Shown here: positions 10,999-22,200 of the stretch, piece by piece
Position numbering within the stretch: the first letter of the stretch is position 1
Layout: the number at the start of each line of letters is the position of its first letter
NCBI RefSeq assembly: GCF_905147045.1
Contig: NC_065903.1
Coordinates: 5,022,001-5,086,000, forward strand
Source of the DNA: Nymphalis io
Taxonomy: Eukaryota > Arthropoda > Insecta > Lepidoptera > Nymphalidae
Direction: 5' to 3'
Length of the DNA stretch: 64,000 nt
The notes under the pieces: generated by a model
Databases searched by the model: none
What the model saw: the letters and a program-made list of their open reading frames with translations, nothing else
Told to the model about the DNA's origin: nothing
Made by a program: the position numbers and the translations under genes

Positions 10999-13381
10999 AT
11001 GTCTAATGAACATGAAGATTATATGGAAGAGAGCTCATCTGGAAGTGAAGATGAAGATATGGATGAGGGTGAAGAGGGAGAGGGTAATGATGAGGATACT
11101 CGGCCCAATATTTATTTGCCCGATCAGCCTTTAAAGGAGGATGAACATTTAATATGTGATCAGTCGGCTTACATTATGCTACATCAGGCACAAACAGGTG
11201 CACCTTGCCTGAGTTTTGATATCATTACTGATAACCTCGGCAACGATAGACATGAGTTCCCTATGACAACATATTTAGTTGCCGGTACTCAGGCATCCAG
11301 CGCACAATTGAATAAGTATGGCTTTAATTTGAAACTATTTAGCTTATATAATATTATATAATATATGTATATATGTATATCTAATTTGAAATATGATTTC
11401 TTTTTTAGTCTTTTAGTGGTCAAAATGTCAAATCTACATCCAACTTCAAAATCAGAAGACGACGAAAATTCAGAGGATGAGGATGATGATGACGAGGATG
11501 AAGAGGAAGATGAAGAAAAGAAACCTCAAATGACATTCTCATTTATAAAACATCAAGGATGTGTCAATAGAATTAGGGTATATTTTATTACAACATACTC
11601 ATTATTATTAAGATACCAATGAAAACTATATTGTTAAATTAATAATCATAATTTCAGGCAACAAATTTTAAAAATTCCATTTTGGCAGCAAGCTGGTCTG
11701 AACTTGGTAGGGTCGATATTTGGAATATAACCCAACAGTTGCAAGCTGTAGATGAGCCTGCTTTGCTTGAAAGGTACAATCTCGATACTGTTAACAACCC
11801 TGTGAAACCATTATATTCTTTTAATGGACATCAACAAGAAGGTTTTGGTATTGACTGGTGCCCTACAGAACAAGGTGTAAGTTGAATGTTTTTGATATCT
11901 AAACAATGAATAAAACTGAGATCTGTGATTTTAGAAGTGACACAGGTATAATAAACCACAGTAAAACATTTAAGACTTAAAACCCCTTTTTATTTAATAA
12001 CTGTTAAATAAATTTCAGAAACAATGTTTGAGCCTTTTCATAGAAATAAATAATGTATTGAAATATTTAAAATGTATGTTGTTATCAAACAAAATTTTCT
12101 TTACCAAAGCTGAATTTGTTTTATAGGTATTAGCAACTGGAGATTGTAGGAGAGATATACACATATGGAAACCAAATGAAGGAGGTACTTGGACAGTGGA
12201 TCAACGTCCATTAATTGGACACACAAGCTCTGTTGAAGATATACAGTGGTCACCTAATGAAAGGTAAAAAATATAGATATGCAATAAGTTCAATTATTTA
12301 TAAAATATGTATATTTAAGTTTATAACAATGTTAATTCTTACAGAAATGTATTAGCATCATGTTCAGTAGACAAGACTATAAGAATATGGGATACAAGAG
12401 CACCACCTCACAAAGCTTGCATGCTGACAGCTGAAAATGCTCATGAAAATGATATAAATGTTCTGTCATGGAACAACAAAGAGCCATTTATTGCTAGTGG
12501 TGAGTTCATTACATATTTATATTATAAAGCTGGGAAGATTATTTGATTGAAAATGTTGGTGTCAGTATATGATTACAGACTATGATTTGAATATTCTTTT
12601 TGTCATAGTTAGTAACCATTATGGTAAACTGTATTAAATGGGTAGGTAAAAAACAATTGAATGTGGATATAGCCACAACAAGCTATTTATGTAATACAGG
12701 CCCATAAGATCAACAACAGCTTATTCTCAAAATTATTAATCTTGCATAGAATTTAATAGATTCAATTTTTTTTAGGTGGAGATGATGGTTTTCTTCATAT
12801 TTGGGATTTAAGGCAGTTTCCTAGTAACACCCCTGTTGGTACATTTAAACATCATACAGCACCAATCACTTCAGTTGAATGGCATTGGTCAGAACCTAGT
12901 GTTTTGGCATCAGCTGGTGAGGACAACCAGGTTGCCCTCTGGGATTTAGCAGTTGAAAGGGATGATGAAGAAGTTGTAGATGAAGAATTAAAGGTATATT
13001 GTCACTTAATAATGTTTATAAAATGGTACAATAGATTCAACTTTGAATCTATTAAATTGTTTTGTTCTGATTATTCAGTTGTTAATCTAAAATAAGAGTA
13101 AATAGTTTTTGTTCTATAGCAGAAAATTGAGCAATTATTGATATTTTCACTGCAAGTTATAATACTTATATATATAAATTACTTGAATGAAAATCTAATC
13201 CTCTTTAATTGAATGAATGTTATGAATCGAAAATATGTTTCAGAACCTGCCACCACAGTTACTATTCATTCATCAAGGACAAACTGATATCAAAGAACTT
13301 CATTGGCATAAACAAATACCTGGGGTCATTGTGACTACTGCACATACAGGTTTTAATATATTTAAAACTATTAGTGTATAA
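10999..13381 (+). CDS. Grwd1: Glutamate-rich WD repeat-containing protein 1 (GRWD1)
   Basis: Nuclear/nucleolar WD40 protein (Rrb1 family) known as a chaperone of ribosomal protein L3 and a histone-binding factor. Seven exons: 10999-11315, 11409-11577, 11658-11876, 12127-12263, 12345-12499, 12776-12993, 13244-13381. Total 1,353 nt, 450 residues (human 446). The N-terminus is acidic (Glu/Asp/Ser run in the first 35 residues), followed by the CAF1C-type H4-binding segment and a second acidic run in exon 2 that gives the family its name. WD units follow, with characteristic blocks FGIDWCPTE, IWKPNEGGTW, GHTSSVEDIQWSP, SCSVDKTIRIWDTR, SGGDDGFLHIWDLRQF and SAGEDNQVALWDL. The C-terminus carries QGQTDIKELHWH, typical of the family. 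The stop overlaps the first base before an AATAAA, so the 3' UTR is very short. Nothing looks broken. Confidence 0.95.
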
Positions 13382-13419
13382 AATAAAATAATGAAAACAA
13401 AAAAAATATATGTTTTATT
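13382..13419. terminator. Facing polyadenylation signals of GRWD1 and PMS2
   Basis: Plus-strand AATAAA at 13382-13387 directly follows the GRWD1 stop codon. Minus-strand AATAAA (TTTATT at 13414-13419) lies 47 bases beyond the PMS2 stop. The signals are only 26 bases apart and face each other, so the mature 3' ends should overlap or abut. Confidence 0.6.
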
Positions 13420-13466
13420 TAAATATTCAAGTAAAGCTTTTATGATTTCACAGATATTTTAAATCA

Positions 13467-16400
13467 TCAGATTCTGTCATCATTAGTTTGAACCATTGCT
13501 AGGTTAACAAGATGGCGAATTGTAGGTCTGCCATGTGGACAATTCTGTAAAAAAAAGACATAATTACTTTTTAAACATTATTGTAAACTTTGTTCTTTGT
13601 GAGATTTACTAAATAAACATTTAAAAAAAAAAGTAGACCAAAAAAGTATATGAAAGTTTATAATCTTTAATAACAATTATGAATACAGATTATTTTACAC
13701 TTGTTTATGAGTATTTGACTATAACATAAAAGTTAGTAACTTGTACTTAGTGAAATAAACTAGTGACTATGCAGGTGCATCTCATCAGGGTACCTACTCA
13801 ACCATTCTTCTACCAATAAACATTTCGGCTTTGAATTGTGGGTGATTCAATGTAATTACAGGTACAGGGAATAGAACATCTTAGAATATCATGTCATCAA
13901 ACAATTAAACAGTAATTACCCAGGGTTTATCAATTTCCGCCATATGATCAACTAGTTGACGCATGTCAGATTTACCTAAAGCTGTCCCAATCATGACAGA
14001 TTTTCTACAAGCTCTAGATGCAAACATTGCCCTTACTCGACTTGGCCTGCAGTATTCAGATTGGTTTTCCTTCAAACAATAACAATAAATAATAATTTTT
14101 AATACATTACTATCATTATTTAGTGAAAATAAATATTTATACCAACTTTTAGCATAAACAGAAGCTCTTCAATATCATCTTTGCCAAATATCCAATTCTT
14201 AGACATTGGGATTGTTAAAAGTTTGACTCGCTTAGTAGGTGGAGCACCTTCATCTATCTTAAAAGTAAAGCCATTCTTTTTGAAAACACCCACATTATCC
14301 ATTAATATTTGTTCATTGACACCTGTTAGCTCTAATTGTTGAGGACTAAAAATTAAAATATTCCTTTCTCATATAAATATTTAACAAACATTTAATGTTT
14401 AACATATGCCTTGAAACTTAAGTAAAATTTACTTACATAACAAGTTTTTGACTTGTTAATTCCGTTGTTTTTTGTAATGTTTCAAAATTATAAATTTCAT
14501 CAGTAGCATGTTGATCTATTATAAAAAGATCATCATCTAACTTGGTTATTATAAAGCCTAAATTAAACTGACCCACAATAGACATATTTTTAAATGATTC
14601 TTTTGATATTTCCTTACTTAATTCTTCTTCACATTTCTTGTTGAAAACTGGATTAATGGTCGATTTAAATTTTATCCTATCAGGATTAGATTTAGCAAAA
14701 TTATTGTCAGACAAATTTGCTAATTTTTTAACATGTTCCAGAGAGGTTTTCAAATTTATAGATTTTCTTGCATGTTTGCCTAGATCTTCTTTATCAGTTA
14801 CTACTTTGTGTATTTTCAATTTTGGTGTGTCTATTTCTACACATTTTGTTTTGCAATATATAGTATAAGACTCTTCGCTTACATTGTCTGTCATTTCTTT
14901 TTCTATTGAAACAGGTAATTCATAATCTCTAGTTAAATTTTCTTTTTCATCTGTTTTAATACTTTTTGCATCAGTAGATTCAGAATTTTCTTGTTTAGAA
15001 AAGTCTTTTGGGTCCAATGACCTTGATTCGGACTCATATTTTACTTCATTTTCTAGTATGTCTTCTTCATCAGGATTATAACTTCTTTTTATTGTTATAA
15101 AATCATCTAAATTTGATGAAGACTTTCTCTTTAATTCTGATTTTCCAGGAGAATCCTCTTTACTATTCATAGATGATTCAGATCGATTACTAAATTGTTT
15201 TAAGAATGAGTTAAAGATTCTTGGTTGTTTAAGTTCAGGTTCAAGTTTTTGACTAAGTGATGACATTGTCTCTACTTTTAATGTTCTAGGTACATTTTCA
15301 AAAAGTTTTGATAGCGAAGCTTTAAGAACATCCAATATAAACTTCTCCTTTGTTAAAAATACTTTCCTCTTATCTGGAGTAACGTTTACATCTACTGAAA
15401 TTCTTTCCACATTAATGTTAAGAAAAATAAAAGGATATTGATTAGGGTTGTACTGCCTATATATTTCATTAACCAATTTTATAACTTTAGTAGGTTCACA
15501 AGGTCTTGAATTTACAAAAAAATATTGCCTATCCGTGCTGGATCGGCCACAACCATGTTCACAAGAAGATATATATCCTACAAGTTCTACTGGATCAGGT
15601 AAATTCTTATAACCTTGTGACTTTTGGGTACTTGTTGTTACCATTTCTTGTGAAAGTTTGGTTTCATCATTTTGTGCATCATTTGAATCTTCAGATAAAT
15701 CTATTTCAACATCTTCTATATTGATACTTTCACCATTTTCTTTTACCTCTCCAGATAAACCCTTAAATATATTATCTTTTATATTGGATGCATAATCTGA
15801 TTTAATTTCAAATATATTTTGTAATTGTTTAAGGCCAAAAACACAAGCAATATTATCCTTATAAGATAAAGATCCTTGAGTAGCTACAACTACTGATTTA
15901 TTTGAAGCACTAACATGATTAGTGCAGGTTATCCTAAAAATTGAAAATGTTGGGCTAGTTCCAATGACACTAAATTTATATAAATAGTAGCATTGAAGTG
16001 TTAAACTTTTCTCATTATATATAAGCACAATTATTGTATGTTTTTATATATATTATATTTAAAGTATACATTAAAAACTGATATTTCATTATAATAGTTA
16101 TAATACTTACTTAACTCCTATTGATATTAAACAATATGCATATAATAAATTTGTCATTTTGTTAAACTCTCTTTTAGCATTTTTGTGGAATTCCTTTTTC
16201 CTTACTGGTAGAGAACAAAAAAGATTTGACAAGGAAACAGTTGTTCCAATTTGCCGGGAACATGGTGTCTTATTTGTTATATTTCCTTTATGGTCATACT
16301 GTATTTTAGTGGCTGAAGATAAAATATAAATAAAATAATAGTATTTACTCTTAAGTTTAATATATAGCTAATAAGCAAAGTGGCTGTATACTATAAAAAT

Positions 16401-16607
16401 AGTTAAATAATACTTACCAAATTGAGAACTTTTATGTCTAGTAGTGATTGTAAGGTCTGCCAAAGAACACAAAGAACTTAATGCTTCTCCTCTAAAACCG
16501 AAACTCGATACTCCTAGCAAATCAGAGTAATCATTCAGTTTTGAAGTATGGTATTTTAATGCTGAAAAATACAATGTTTATTTTTATTTAAATTTGCATT
16601 GAAAACA

Positions 16608-16650
<43 letters not shown>

Positions 16651-18483
16651 ACAATAGGATATATTCAAAAATAGAAATATTTCATAATATGGTTAAGCAC
16701 ATAGAATATAAATTAATATAATTAATTGAAATATACTTAAATGTTCATTTATTAAATGATTTATAATAAAAGAAGGTTAATTTATATAAAACACCAAAAC
16801 CGTTGACAACATTGCTTAGTACAACAATATATCAATGATATTGACCAAGATTTCAGTTCCATGCTGAATTCTGTATGACCGTCTTGTAAAGAACACTGCT
16901 TTTTGTGTTACATCACATTAAGTCAATTCATTTAAATATTTTTGAGAGAATACTATCTTTTAGAATGACAGGCTGTATTGTAAAGTAAAAAAAAGGAACT
17001 ATGAAAGGCATCCCACAACAGATTTTATGAAAACCATACTTGATAATATTTTTTTTTTTTTATATTCGCCGGGAGGGCAAATGACTCTACTCCACCTGTT
17101 GGTAAGTGGTAGTAGAGTCCAAACGCGACGACGGCCAGTACAGACGGGAAAAACGTTCTGCACTAGCCGCCTTCGCCTTGCCGGCCCGCAAGATGCCTCT
17201 TCACGCCTCGTTTGAAGGAACCCGGGTTGTAAGAGGAGGGGAATACGTGAGCTGGTAAGGAATTCCATTTTTTGGAAGTGCGACAAAGAAAGGAGTTGCC
17301 AAATTTCTTTGTTCGCGATGGAATTGATGTCACAGTTAGGCGGTGACATCGAGAACCAGCTCGCGTGGACTTAAGAAGGAAGGGGGAAGCAGGAATTAGA
17401 GAGAATAATTCCTCAGAGCACTCGCCGTGATACAGTCGATAGAAAGCGCTCAGTGCTGCTATCTCACGACGCAATTGTAAAGGTTCAAGGGTGTTTGTGA
17501 CCTTTACGTCGCCAATAATGCGTACGGCACGTCGCTGCAACCGGTCCAAGGCCTCAAGTAGGTACTTAGCGGAGCCATCCCAAAGGTGCGAGCAATATTC
17601 CACGCAAGACCGTACCTGTGTTTTGTACAGCAGGCACAGTTGTTGTGGCGTGAAAAAGCGCCGCACCTTGTTCAGAACTCCGAGTTTCCGTGAAGCTGTT
17701 TTTATAACAGCCTCGATGTAATCCCTTGGACTAAGGTCGCAGCGAACGTCAATCCCCAGCATGGCGATTTTGCTTTATTTATATTTGCATGTTTTTTCTT
17801 ATTAGATATTTTATGTGAAATAAAGTTCTTTTAGAATGTTAATCTATGAACTTATAGGTGACATTATACCTTAATACATCACTGGTTGTTACGCCTATTG
17901 GTTTTTACACACAAAAATGATTGGTCCCTCAATATTGTTATAACAGATTTTGACTATTAACATTTGTTAATATAGTCGAAAGGCACAGAAGCAAATAAAC
18001 TTTTATTTGTCAATAAGTGATCAGCAGTGGTATCAATAAGATCAAAGTTGTGACAACACTTGTGGCAATAATTAGATTGGTACATTCTCTCACGCAATAC
18101 ATACTTAGAGCTAAAAAATTATCTTCTGTTACACCTGATCCATTGTCCGTAACTTCAATTAAGTCAATACCAAAATTTTTTAGTCTTATGTCAATATTTG
18201 TAGCACCTGCATCCAGAGAATTTTCTACTAATTCCTTAACTGCTACTGCTAAACTGAGCACCACCTTTAATTTTTAGACAGATTACTCGAGATTAATTTC
18301 ATTTACTTAAATATAATTGAAGTAGAGCAAATGCAATACAACTATTAAAAATTATAAACATATATTTTTAAAAATTATAACAAATCACTGCACCTGGCCA
18401 GAACATATTTTGTGCACTGTGTCATTGTTAATAGGTTTAATACCATTAACTTGAACTCCAGACAAATCATTTATATCTTCCAT
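13467..18483 (-). CDS. Pms2: DNA mismatch repair endonuclease PMS2
   Basis: MutL-alpha subunit that nicks DNA in mismatch repair with MLH1 in the nucleus. Eight exons on the minus strand: 18483-18394, 18264-18105, 16561-16418, 16312-16111, 15933-14437, 14345-14147, 14069-13920, 13544-13467. Total 2,520 nt, 839 residues (human 862). GHKL ATPase motifs are intact: ELVENSLDAGA at 41-51, DNGSGV at 70-75, FGFRGEAL at 104-111. The family signature GRSSTDRQYFFVNSRPC lies early in exon 5. A long acidic, Lys/Ser-rich linker follows. The C-terminal endonuclease metal site is DQHATDEIYNFE at 672-683, with SRACRKS near 782 and CPHGRP at 816-821. Intron 2 carries a LINE copy and a TA microsatellite. The exon 6 donor that keeps frame is GTTGGT (14146), weaker than a GTATAA three codon bases downstream that would shift frame. 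Confidence 0.95.
16610..16648. repeat. (TA)n microsatellite
   Basis: An almost pure TA dinucleotide run of about 38 bases lies inside PMS2 intron 2, 50 bases upstream of exon 3 in gene orientation. It is likely length-polymorphic. Confidence 0.9.
17047..17765 (-). mobile_element. 5'-truncated CR1/jockey-like LINE, 3' end of ORF2
   Basis: On the minus strand an open frame of 199 codons (17762-17163) encodes the C-terminal end of a non-LTR reverse transcriptase: KLGVLNKVRRFFTPQQLCLL, then VEYCSHLWDGSAKY, RLQRRAVRIIGD and the FYRLYHGECSEELFSLIP block. It ends at a stop, followed by about 110 bases of 3' UTR finishing CCCTCCCGGCGAATATA and a poly(A) run (poly-T at 17048-17061 on the plus strand). 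The 5' part of the element is missing. The last 116 residues are identical to those of the copy at 51.4 kb. The insertion lies in PMS2 intron 2 in the gene's own orientation. Confidence 0.85.
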
Positions 18484-19249
18484 GATTAATTATAGATTTT
18501 CCTTAAATTAATCAAAACACAAGTTAAAATTATTTACAAAACAATAATAATACATAATTTTCATATTCCCGCTAAGCTTAACAAAGTCAAAATGTCAAAT
18601 TCAAAATTTAATATAACTTAGAGACTAGCGTAGTGATTAGTACTGAGATAGTACGAACATACCGATTAATTTTATAACATGTCATGGAATATTTCGATTT
18701 CTTGTTTTTCGAATATAATTATATAGTTTGTAAGTTGTCCTTAAATTATTCATTGTTTACAAACAAATTACAGTATCATATAATGATACTGTAATTTTTA
18801 GTTACCGAGAAAATAATATGAAATTTCTTGATTTTAAAATTTATTTTTAGTAAGTACCTGCATTAATTGCATTATATAACTTATCTTAGAAATAAGTCAT
18901 AATCTTGTAAAAATTTGTAATATTAACAACCATTTTATAATCGGTTTATGTTAAAAGCTTAAAATAATTAAATATACATTTTTCGATAAATTGAAGATAA
19001 GTCGATTGTATTGTAACGATCGAAAATGAAGGTATCAAAGACTCAAAGTACAGTATGACACACGTCTTGACTTGTCGAAGTTGAAACATTAAAAAAAAAG
19101 TATGAAAACAGGACTATCATACGTCAATTTCGTGTGTCAGTTGGCACTATGTCAGTAAAGTTCGAGACTTTCTAGTTTTTACGCAGTTTTTCCTTTATCA
19201 TCGATTAGCTGAGGAGGACAACAACAGAGATTAACTTTATTATTCAACC
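18484..19249. promoter_or_regulatory. Bidirectional promoter region between PMS2 and WBP2
   Basis: The two start codons (18483 minus, 19250 plus) are 766 bases apart and diverge, so both promoters and leaders must lie here. The PMS2 side is short. The WBP2 leader probably begins near 19135-19200. A perfect 15-base hairpin occupies 18765-18797. No canonical TATA box could be tied to either start. Confidence 0.6.
18765..18797. repeat. Perfect 15-bp hairpin, 3-nt loop
   Basis: Arms AAATTACAGTATCAT (18765-18779) and its exact reverse complement (18783-18797) are separated by ATA. The hairpin sits near the middle of the shared PMS2/WBP2 promoter region. It may be a foldback MITE remnant or a cruciform-prone site; the sequence does not decide between them. 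Confidence 0.85.
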
Positions 19250-22200
19250 ATGTCTCTAAATACAGCTCATGCTGACCACGGTGTTCTGATACATGCTGGT
19301 GAAGTGTAAGTATTCCATTATTTCACAAGTACAATAACAAACACTCCACTTGATGCAATCAATATTTTTATTTACACCTTATGACTCATAGCATACCTAT
19401 AGTTTTACAGGCCGGGAAAAAGTAATATTACTTAAAACAGCTACAAAGGAACTTTTCATAACCATTTCGATAAAAGCGTATTTTTCCTTAGGTATTTTTT
19501 TACAAGCAGAAGCTTGTAAAATACAAAACGAGTTATATAAAACTACTCTCATGTAGCTTTTTAATAGTAATAAAAAGTAACTAAAATGTACTCATTTCAT
19601 TTTTTTCAGTATCATCTTATTTTCCGATAATGTAGCCGTGGAATTCTATGGAAATGAGACACCGGAATTTAAAGGCACAAAAAATGGTCGTATGTATCTT
19701 ACAACTCATCGCATGATATATAACTCGAAGGCCAATTCAGATACACTTCGATCATTTAGTTTTCCTTTCATAGCACTACAAGATGTAAGTATTACAAAAT
19801 AATATTGCAAACATTTATTATTGCCATTTATATATTTTTATTTTAAGAATATAGAAAATAAAAAAATTATACTTGTTTTTTAGGTAGCTGTAGAACAACC
19901 AATGTTTGGTGCAAATTACATCAAGGGGAAAGTAAGAGCTCAACCAAATGGAAATTTCATTGGTGAAGTTAAATTCAAGCTAACATTCAAATCTGGAGGA
20001 GCAATTGAGTTTGGACAGGCGATGCTTAAAGCAGCACACCTTGGTAAAAATATAACTAATAATAATACATTAGAAATAATTTTAGAATCAATATTTACTT
20101 TTATCTGTCATGTTAATTCAGTGTCAACTTTGTATGCTGCTATAAAACATTGACAATGATATCATATCATTTGTATTTATTCCAATAATAAGTCAGTATG
20201 ACTATGTAATTTCCTAAATCAATTTATTGAAAAATATAATATATATTTACATATATAAGACTCACTTTAGCTATTAAAGAAACATTTTGATTTATTTCAC
20301 CATTTGTTAGAAAATCAATTAATAAAGTCATTCTATTTTCTGTACTAGTGCATTTAAAATTTAGGCTAATCATGCAAAATATAGAATGAATTTCAAGTTT
20401 AAAATAACCAAGATGATTAACGATGGTGATAATTTGATATTTGTTAATGATTTCAATTACTTTAATATATTTGCTCAAAGTCATCAAGACAATTTTAATG
20501 CATCATTAACTGTTTCTGTAGAACAGGATATAATAAAATTGTTGACTTAGTTCAAAAAGAAATAGTTATGTAATCAAGTGTATAATTTTTGTGCTCATAA
20601 TTTATTCATTAGGATTATGTTTTTAGGTTAGAATAAGATTAGTTTAAAAATCAAAATAAAATCATTTCTGCACCAAAAAATTATTTAATGATATTCAAAT
20701 TTTTTATGAAGATTTATTATAGCCTCTTGGCTATAATTTCTTTTGATCTTTATTTACATTTGTCAAGATTATATTATTTGACAGCATCAAGGCATACCTC
20801 ACCGAATGCACCACCGCCACCTTACACTCCTCCTTCTGGACCTTGGTATGCTGCCCCACCTCCGGCATATGCTCCTCCACCGCAAGGTTATTATGGTTGG
20901 GTGCCACCATATAATGTAAGTTAGAGCTTAAAACTTCTACTAATATCTATACAACAAGCTAATGTCTGCTGACCAAGTGAGATAATGAAAATTATAATTT
21001 TTTTACATTCAAGTTATTGAGTTGTGTTCTTACACATAATACTGTATAGTAATTTCACAATTTAAACACGTAATAGTTAATAAACTATGTAACATAATTA
21101 TTTTTTACAGGCATTTCCTGATCAACCATCTCCGAACTCTGTCTTCGTTTCGAATAGTCCACCTCCTTACCCTGGTGTGATGGGTGCAGCATATCCGCCT
21201 GGAGCAGGATTCTCCGGTGCTGCCGGACCTGGCCCCACAGGTGTGCAAAACAATGGTTATCCGGCTAATATGCCGCCCCCGGGCTACCCGGGTAACGCCA
21301 ACATGCCGCCTCCTGGCTACCCAGGAGGCTTTGTCCCAGGTGCTCCCAGCATGTCATCAAGTGGTAAGATATATTTTTAATAGAAACAATGAGTTTTATA
21401 AAATTATTGACAATTTTACAGGTTATTACATAGCACTTGTCAAGTGGATATAACAATACTTAATCAAGGTATTATGTTAATTAAAGTTTAAAAATGTTTG
21501 TTAAAATGAATAACAAGTACTGCACTCCAATATTAATATGATGCTAGATAATGAGTTAAATTTGTCTTTCCTATGCAATTGTCCTAACAACTCACTATAA
21601 TTATTGTAGTCATAGTCCCAACTACATAAGGGTACAATCTGCATTGAGTGAAAAGCTCAAAAGTTTATGACTAAACTTATTCATTTACTTTGTAATATAT
21701 ATTAATTTTGTCTTTGGATCAAATTGTCAATAAATTTTATTTAACCGTTTTATCATAATTATATTAACATAGTGATATCTTCATGGAGCTTCATAATGAG
21801 TGGATTTATTATTTTAAATATTTTTTAGTGTGTTTTTTCTTAGATTTAGAAAACATTATAGATTTAGAGATTCGTAGTTAGATATTTCATAGCAATGCTA
21901 CTAATGTTGCTTATTTTGTTGATAGTACACATTACGTGCATAAAACAGATTTATAGTATTAGGAATAGATTATGATGTAATTTAGAATTTATGAAGATTA
22001 GTTTAAATAATTATTTCAGATGCTAAAGCAGCAGAGGCAGCTCAGAGTGCCTACTATGATCCAAATAAGCCTCAAACAGCTTATGTGCCACCGCCCTACA
22101 ATGTAAGTTATTATTTTGTCACATCTGATAGGATTACCATTTAATTTAGGGTACTAAGCAATAAGTAGTATTCATTTATTTAGTTATAGATATTATTATT

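Noticed and set aside
15506..15724. 72-codon plus-strand frame inside PMS2
   Set aside because: Antisense shadow of the long PMS2 exon 5.
19902..20153. Reading WBP2 exon 3 through to a stop as an 83-residue gene
   Set aside because: The donor CTTG|GTAAAA at 20044 joins exon 4 in phase; the extra residues after AHLGKN are AT-rich intron.
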